Part shown: piece by piece, positions 6,681 through 9,928 of the stretch | Numbering within the stretch: position 1 is the stretch's first letter | How the letters are laid out: each line of letters opens with the position of its first letter | NCBI GenBank assembly: GCA_964352715.1 | Contig: CAYGSU010000100.1 | Coordinates: forward strand, 1-9,928 | DNA: 9,928 bases | Direction: 5' to 3' | DNA from: JAVKBW01 sp964352715 | GTDB lineage: Bacteria > Pseudomonadota > Alphaproteobacteria > UBA8366 > Aestuariispiraceae | Position numbers and translations under genes: made by a program | Notes under the pieces: model-generated | Databases searched by the model: none | What the model was told of the DNA's origin: nothing | The model's input: only the letters and a program-made list of their open reading frames with translations

Positions 6681-6686
6681 ACGACA

Positions 6687-7829
6687 ATGACGACCACGAA
6701 CCCGAATGCGATCGACACGGGCTTCGCGCCCTGGTCCATGATGACGCCGGATGCCGGCGTTTCGAAACGCGGCGAACAGAAGGCGGTGCAGGAAGCGCGG
6801 GTTTATGACCGTGACGACCGAAGCTATCGCGCCAAGCCCGACGACGGGTACATGTTCGGCGATGACGGCGTCAGTTTCGGCGATTTTCTGGACATGGTGA
6901 ACCCGCTGCATCACCTGCCGGTTGTCGGCCCGATCTACCGCGCCCTGACCGGCGACGAGATCGAACCCGGCGCCAGGATCGCCGGCAGCGCCCTTTATGG
7001 CGGGCCGGTCGGATTGATGTCCGGCGCCCTGAACGCGATGATCGAGGAAACCACTGGCGACGACATCGGCGGGCAGGCCCTGGCCCTCCTGTTCGGCGGA
7101 GACGAGACGGACAGCGCCGTCGCTGCCGGTGATGAATCGGCGGTCGAGGTTGCCGATTTGCCGGCCAACAGCGATATCAACCCGCCGCTTGATCTGGCCG
7201 CCCTGTCCGGCTTCACGACGGGCGCTGCCAATACCGGCGGCATCGAACCGGCCCGCATGCCGGCGGCTCGATACGGTGGCGCAGCTGATGGCGGCAACGA
7301 CCCGGATATCGCCGCCGCGATGTTCGCCGCCAACGGTAATTCCATCGCCGCCGCCAATGTCGCCGCGTTCAACCAGTCCGCTTTCCGACGGTCGGATCTG
7401 GCGAATGCCGAACCGCAGACCACACAGAAGGCCGGCGGCGCAACGCGGATCAGCCAGCGCCTGTCCGATCATCTGGCGAAGCTGGCCGGACAGACCCTGC
7501 AGCAGCCGATGCCGGAAGACGTCGCCGCCGCCCCCGCCGCGCCGGCCCCGCGCACCATCAGCGGCCCGCTGCCGGAAGCCTTTTCCAACAACGCCCCTGA
7601 AGGCAACCCGTTCGCCGCCGCTGCCGACCCCGCCCCACTGGCGATGCAGACCGCCAGCCTGTCAGGCCTGACCCTCGCCAATGATCCGCTCGCTGCAAGC
7701 GAGATGCAGGCTGCGATTACACAATCCGGCAGCACAGCGGTCGGTTACGAGAACCCGAACGATATCGCCCGCGCCATGAAGATGGCGATCGAGCGCTACG
7801 AACAGCAGCGCGCCGCCCAGCAGGGCTAG
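6687..7829 (+). CDS. uncharacterised cysteine-free protein under a sigma-54 promoter
   Basis: This 380-residue protein has no enzyme motif, signal peptide or transmembrane helix that I can recognise. Its layout is as follows. An N-terminal polar part is followed by a conserved-looking block at about 62-138, with FGDFLDMVNPLHHLPVVGPI (64-83), YRALTGDEI, ARIAGSALYGGPVGLMSGAL (96-115) and EETTGDDIGG. This block is mildly hydrophobic and Gly-rich. After it comes a long Ala/Gly/Asp/Pro-rich, probably disordered region (140-340) with an Ala-Pro run around 279-288. The last 25 residues, from NPNDIARAMKMAIERYEQQR onward, look like an amphipathic helix. It contains no cysteine and one tryptophan. I associate the NPLHHLPVVGPIYRALTG block with uncharacterised alphaproteobacterial proteins encoded near flagellar genes; that is recollection, not a search. 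The sigma-54 promoter fits such a setting. Coding is well supported by bias, Shine-Dalgarno and promoter; the function is unknown. Confidence 0.88.
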   Translation: MTTTNPNAIDTGFAPWSMMTPDAGVSKRGEQKAVQEARVYDRDDRSYRAKPDDGYMFGDDGVSFGDFLDMVNPLHHLPVVGPIYRALTGDEIEPGARIAGSALYGGPVGLMSGALNAMIEETTGDDIGGQALALLFGGDETDSAVAAGDESAVEVADLPANSDINPPLDLAALSGFTTGAANTGGIEPARMPAARYGGAADGGNDPDIAAAMFAANGNSIAAANVAAFNQSAFRRSDLANAEPQTTQKAGGATRISQRLSDHLAKLAGQTLQQPMPEDVAAAPAAPAPRTISGPLPEAFSNNAPEGNPFAAAADPAPLAMQTASLSGLTLANDPLAASEMQAAITQSGSTAVGYENPNDIARAMKMAIERYEQQRAAQQG

Positions 7830-7839
7830 CGCCGTCGAC

Positions 7840-7865
7840 CCCGTTTCGCACCGCCGCGAAGCGGG
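7840..7865 (+). terminator. 10-bp stem-loop between the unknown gene and the YkuD gene
   Basis: CCCGTTTCGC and GCGAAGCGGG pair over ten positions (one G-T wobble) around the loop ACCGCC. The hairpin begins eleven bases after the stop of the upstream gene. There is no downstream T-run, so it is either a weak or Rho-assisted terminator, an RNA-processing or stability element, or a barrier separating expression of the two genes. Confidence 0.45.
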
Positions 7866-7878
7866 CTAGGGTTGCAGC

Positions 7879-8397
7879 ATGACCGATCCAACTCTCATCA
7901 CCGTGCGTGGCGAAAGCCTGATCCTGCCGGATGGCAGGGTCTTTCGGTGCGCCATCGGGCGCGGCGGTTTCATCAGCGCCGATGAAAAACGCGAGGGCGA
8001 CGGCGCGACGCCGCTCGGCGACTGGCCGGTAAGGTGCGTGCTGTACCGGCCCGACCGTCGAGGCCCGCCGGACACCGCGCTTTCCGTCACCCCGATCGAG
8101 CCGGATGACGGCTGGTGCGACGCGCCGGACCATCCCGACTACAATTGCCCGGTCAAACGGCCCTTTGCCGCCAGCTTTGAGACGATGTGGCGCGACGACC
8201 TTCTATATGACGTGGTGGTGATTCTGGGCCACAACGACGACCCGCCCGTGCCGGGCGCGGGCAGCGCGATTTTCCTGCATGTCGCGAAACCGGACTATTC
8301 CCCGACAGCGGGCTGCGTTGCGCTTCAGCCTGGCGATCTGGACGCGGTGCTGAAAACACTCGGCCCCGGTTCGATCCTCAGGGTTTTGCCGGACTGA
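7879..8397 (+). CDS. L,D-transpeptidase (YkuD) family protein without signal peptide
   Basis: This 172-residue protein is essentially a bare YkuD catalytic domain of the COG3786-like branch. Landmarks are KREGDGATPLGDWPVR (37-52), LYRPDRR (55-61), DGWCDAPDHPDYNCPV (77-92), LLYDVVVILGHND (108-120), and GSAIFLHVAKPDYSPTAGCV (128-147). His134 and the nucleophile Cys146 (in AGCVAL) form the catalytic pair. In secreted relatives such enzymes cross-link peptidoglycan peptides 3-3 or attach proteins to the wall by acyl transfer. Here there is no N-terminal signal or membrane anchor, which is common in this short branch, so site of action and substrate are uncertain; cytoplasmic or muropeptide-recycling roles are possible. 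The ATG has AGGG about nine bases upstream. It lies 49 bases after the sigma-54-driven gene, separated by a hairpin, and overlaps the convergent sulfotransferase gene by 20 bases. Confidence 0.9.
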   Translation: MTDPTLITVRGESLILPDGRVFRCAIGRGGFISADEKREGDGATPLGDWPVRCVLYRPDRRGPPDTALSVTPIEPDDGWCDAPDHPDYNCPVKRPFAASFETMWRDDLLYDVVVILGHNDDPPVPGAGSAIFLHVAKPDYSPTAGCVALQPGDLDAVLKTLGPGSILRVLPD

Positions 8398-9928
8398 TCT
8401 TTTCCAGATACGGGTCGAGCCACGGGCGGTAGGGCAGGCTGCGCTGCAGCGAGCTTTTATACGGCTTCTGGCGGACCTGCGGCGCGCTGGCGGTGCGCAC
8501 GACATTTTTCTGCTTGTAGAATTCAAGGCAGGCGGGTGACCAGTCCAGCCCGCAGGCGGCGACCAGTTTGCGGGCCTGCGCCTCGAAATCGCCGATCAGG
8601 CTCTCGTAGCTGAGCCGCATGCACCAGCCGTCGCCCAGCACCCGGTTCCAGTGATCGACCAGCGCGTGATACTGCCGGTACGACGCAACCAGATCGTCGA
8701 GACTGTAGCTTTGCGCCTGGCCGGCGCTGAACGCCATGCTGTAGCTGGAAAACAGGCTTTCCGCCTCGTCGCGTTCGCACAGCACGATGGCGGCGTCCGG
8801 GAAGGCAAGCCGGATCAGCCCGGCGGTGCGGATATTGCCCAGCTGCTTGTCGGTCTGGCGCGGCGCCTTTCCGCGCAGGGATCCGGTCGCCTGCCAGTAG
8901 CGCTCGGCGATGGCGGTGAAGCCGGCCGCGTTCAGCTTTTCCAGCGCCGCCGGGCCGGATGCACTGGCGCGTTCCGCCAGCACCGCCGCCAGCGCCTCGT
9001 CGAAACAGGTCGATTCGCCAATCGGCGCGACATCGGGATGGCTGGACAGGATCTGTTCGACCAGGGTCGAGCCGGTGCGCGGCAGGCCGACGATGAAGAT
9101 CGGCCGTTCATCCGACCCCGCGCCGGACCGCTGCTTCATATAGTCTTCCGTTACCGTGTTCAGAATTGCATCGGTATAAGCTGCATCGTAGTCCGCCCGG
9201 CAGGGAACGGTTTCGCGCATCAGGGCGTTTGCCCGGTCGAGCGCCGCCCAGGCCTCGTCATGCCGGCCTTGCCGGTCATACAGGTGGAACAGCCCGAAGC
9301 CGATTTCCGCCCGGTCATTGGTTTTCACGGCGGCATCGGCAAAAACGGTTTCCATGCGGCCATCAAGTCCGTCCGGCGACGGCGTCGGGTCAAGCCGCAT
9401 CAGATGCCGGTAGGCCTCGCCGATCAACGGCTGACCGTCCAGCGCCGTTCGGTAGGCGTCGGCGGCCGCACCCAGCGCGCCGGTGTTTTTCAGCGCGTGG
9501 CCGTAATTGACCCACAGATCGGCGCGGCCCGGCTGCGCGTCCGTCGCCTGTTTCAGCATTGCAACCGCCGCCTCGCCCTCGCCGGCTTCCAGCAGCAGCT
9601 GGTTCAGCGCGCCGTGCAGGCCCTGCTGTTCCGGCGCGCGGGAAAGCCGCTTTTGCAGCACCTTTTTCGCTTCCGCCGCATCGCCCGTCCGGGCGAGGCA
9701 CTCGGCCAGCCTGACCAGCGGCAGCGGGTTGTCGGGCATTGCATCGGCCAGCTTGCGGTAAAGCCGTTTCGCATCCTTGAATTTTCCGGCCCCGGCGAGC
9801 GCCTCGGCCAGCGGCCCCAGCAGCGGCGGCTGTTCGCCCAGAATGCGAATGGCGTTCTGCAGGGCGTCGATGCGCCCGGCGGCATCGCCCCGCTTTTCGG
9901 CGACCAGCGCCAGACCGAACCACGCGAC
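8378..9928 (-). CDS. TPR-sulfotransferase fusion protein, 5' end outside window
   Basis: The frame is open from the right edge to TGA at 8378, with 516 residues visible and the N-terminus cut off. A Met at 9739 lies inside the repeat region and is not the start, because TPR-like sequence continues upstream of it to the edge (for example ALAGAGKFKDAKRLYRKLAD). The first ~180 visible residues form tetratricopeptide-like helical repeats, such as LAECLARTGDAAEAKKVL and LWVNYGHALKNTGALGAAAD. The C-terminal sulfotransferase domain carries the PAPS 5'-phosphosulfate-binding loop PIFIVGLPRTGSTLVEQIL (about 276-294), followed by SSHPDVAPIGES and the later LCERDEAESLFSSYSMAF. The family transfers sulfate from PAPS to a hydroxyl or tyrosine; the acceptor here is unknown, though a glycan would fit the neighbourhood. 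It is convergent with the YkuD gene and separately transcribed. Confidence 0.9.
   Translation of the reverse strand, partial: VAWFGLALVAEKRGDAAGRIDALQNAIRILGEQPPLLGPLAEALAGAGKFKDAKRLYRKLADAMPDNPLPLVRLAECLARTGDAAEAKKVLQKRLSRAPEQQGLHGALNQLLLEAGEGEAAVAMLKQATDAQPGRADLWVNYGHALKNTGALGAAADAYRTALDGQPLIGEAYRHLMRLDPTPSPDGLDGRMETVFADAAVKTNDRAEIGFGLFHLYDRQGRHDEAWAALDRANALMRETVPCRADYDAAYTDAILNTVTEDYMKQRSGAGSDERPIFIVGLPRTGSTLVEQILSSHPDVAPIGESTCFDEALAAVLAERASASGPAALEKLNAAGFTAIAERYWQATGSLRGKAPRQTDKQLGNIRTAGLIRLAFPDAAIVLCERDEAESLFSSYSMAFSAGQAQSYSLDDLVASYRQYHALVDHWNRVLGDGWCMRLSYESLIGDFEAQARKLVAACGLDWSPACLEFYKQKNVVRTASAPQVRQKPYKSSLQRSLPYRPWLDPYLEKISPAKP

Larger units (their letters stand above)
6434..6686. other. 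divergent intergenic region between regulator and sigma-54-type gene
   Basis: About 250 bases without a convincing full-length gene separate the leftward regulator and the rightward unknown gene. The right half carries the sigma-54-like promoter, a near-IHF site and the Shine-Dalgarno for the plus-strand gene. An imperfect dyad CGGGCAA-TCC-TTTCCCG (6534-6550) lies about 120-135 bases upstream of the predicted start of transcription, where an enhancer-binding protein could sit. On the minus strand I found no convincing sigma-70 -35/-10 pair for the regulator. A minus-strand open frame spans the whole region and is listed separately. Confidence 0.6.

Noticed and set aside
6636..6686. N-terminal extension of the 380-residue protein to ATG 6636
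   Set aside because: That ATG lies upstream of the predicted sigma-54 start and has no well-placed ribosome site; ATG 6687 has GAGGAG eight bases upstream.
6618..7472. 284-codon minus-strand open frame opposite the unknown protein
   Set aside because: The plus-strand frame has a promoter, Shine-Dalgarno, a single consistent stop and coherent third-position bias. The minus frame lacks motifs and would run through the sigma-54 promoter.
1..9928. search for CRISPR arrays, tRNA/rRNA, insertion sequences, attachment sites and toxin-antitoxin pairs
   Set aside because: No regularly spaced repeats, tRNA-like cloverleaf, transposase motifs or terminal inverted repeats were seen on either strand by reading.

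Overview
The window is GC-rich (roughly 60-65% by eye) and densely coded, with 4-base ATGA start/stop overlaps, strong G/C bias at third codon positions and protein families typical of free-living Alphaproteobacteria of the Rhodospirillales type. These include a TPR-sulfotransferase fusion, a secretion-signal-free YkuD protein and a MurG-like COG4671 glycosyltransferase. The lineage is inferred from family resemblance and style. No rRNA, tRNA, CRISPR array or mobile element was seen.

Layout. From 1 to about 6433 everything lies on the minus strand and reads leftward as one probable operon or two abutting operons. In transcription order these are an OmpR/PhoB-type response regulator (6433-5747), an MBL-fold metallo-hydrolase starting at TTG (5674-4835), a class I SAM-dependent methyltransferase (4806-3949), a WcaL-like family 4 glycosyltransferase (3952-2735), a second GT4 glycosyltransferase (2724-1588), a histidine phosphatase (1591-995), and a MurG-like glycosyltransferase (998 to beyond the left edge). 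Three of the junctions are ATGA overlaps, so the methyltransferase/glycosyltransferase/phosphatase genes are probably translated as a coupled set that builds or decorates a surface glycan.

A divergent intergenic region (6434-6686) separates this block from two plus-strand genes. It holds a well-spaced sigma-54 (-24/-12) promoter, a near-consensus IHF site and a strong Shine-Dalgarno. These precede a 380-residue, cysteine-free, Ala/Gly/Asp-rich protein of unknown function (6687-7829), whose N-terminal conserved-looking segment I associate with uncharacterised alphaproteobacterial proteins of flagellar loci. A 26-base hairpin then precedes a small L,D-transpeptidase-type (YkuD) gene (7879-8397). 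On the far right, a convergent minus-strand TPR-sulfotransferase gene (8378 to beyond the right edge) overlaps the YkuD gene tail to tail by 20 bases.

Taken together, the window looks like a cell-envelope/surface-glycan neighbourhood (three glycosyltransferases, a methyltransferase, a sulfotransferase and a peptidoglycan enzyme) with an orphan response regulator and a sigma-54-controlled unknown gene. The individual enzyme families are ordinary. The most unusual element is the sigma-54 unit with its unknown protein. No clearly new system could be demonstrated from sequence alone.
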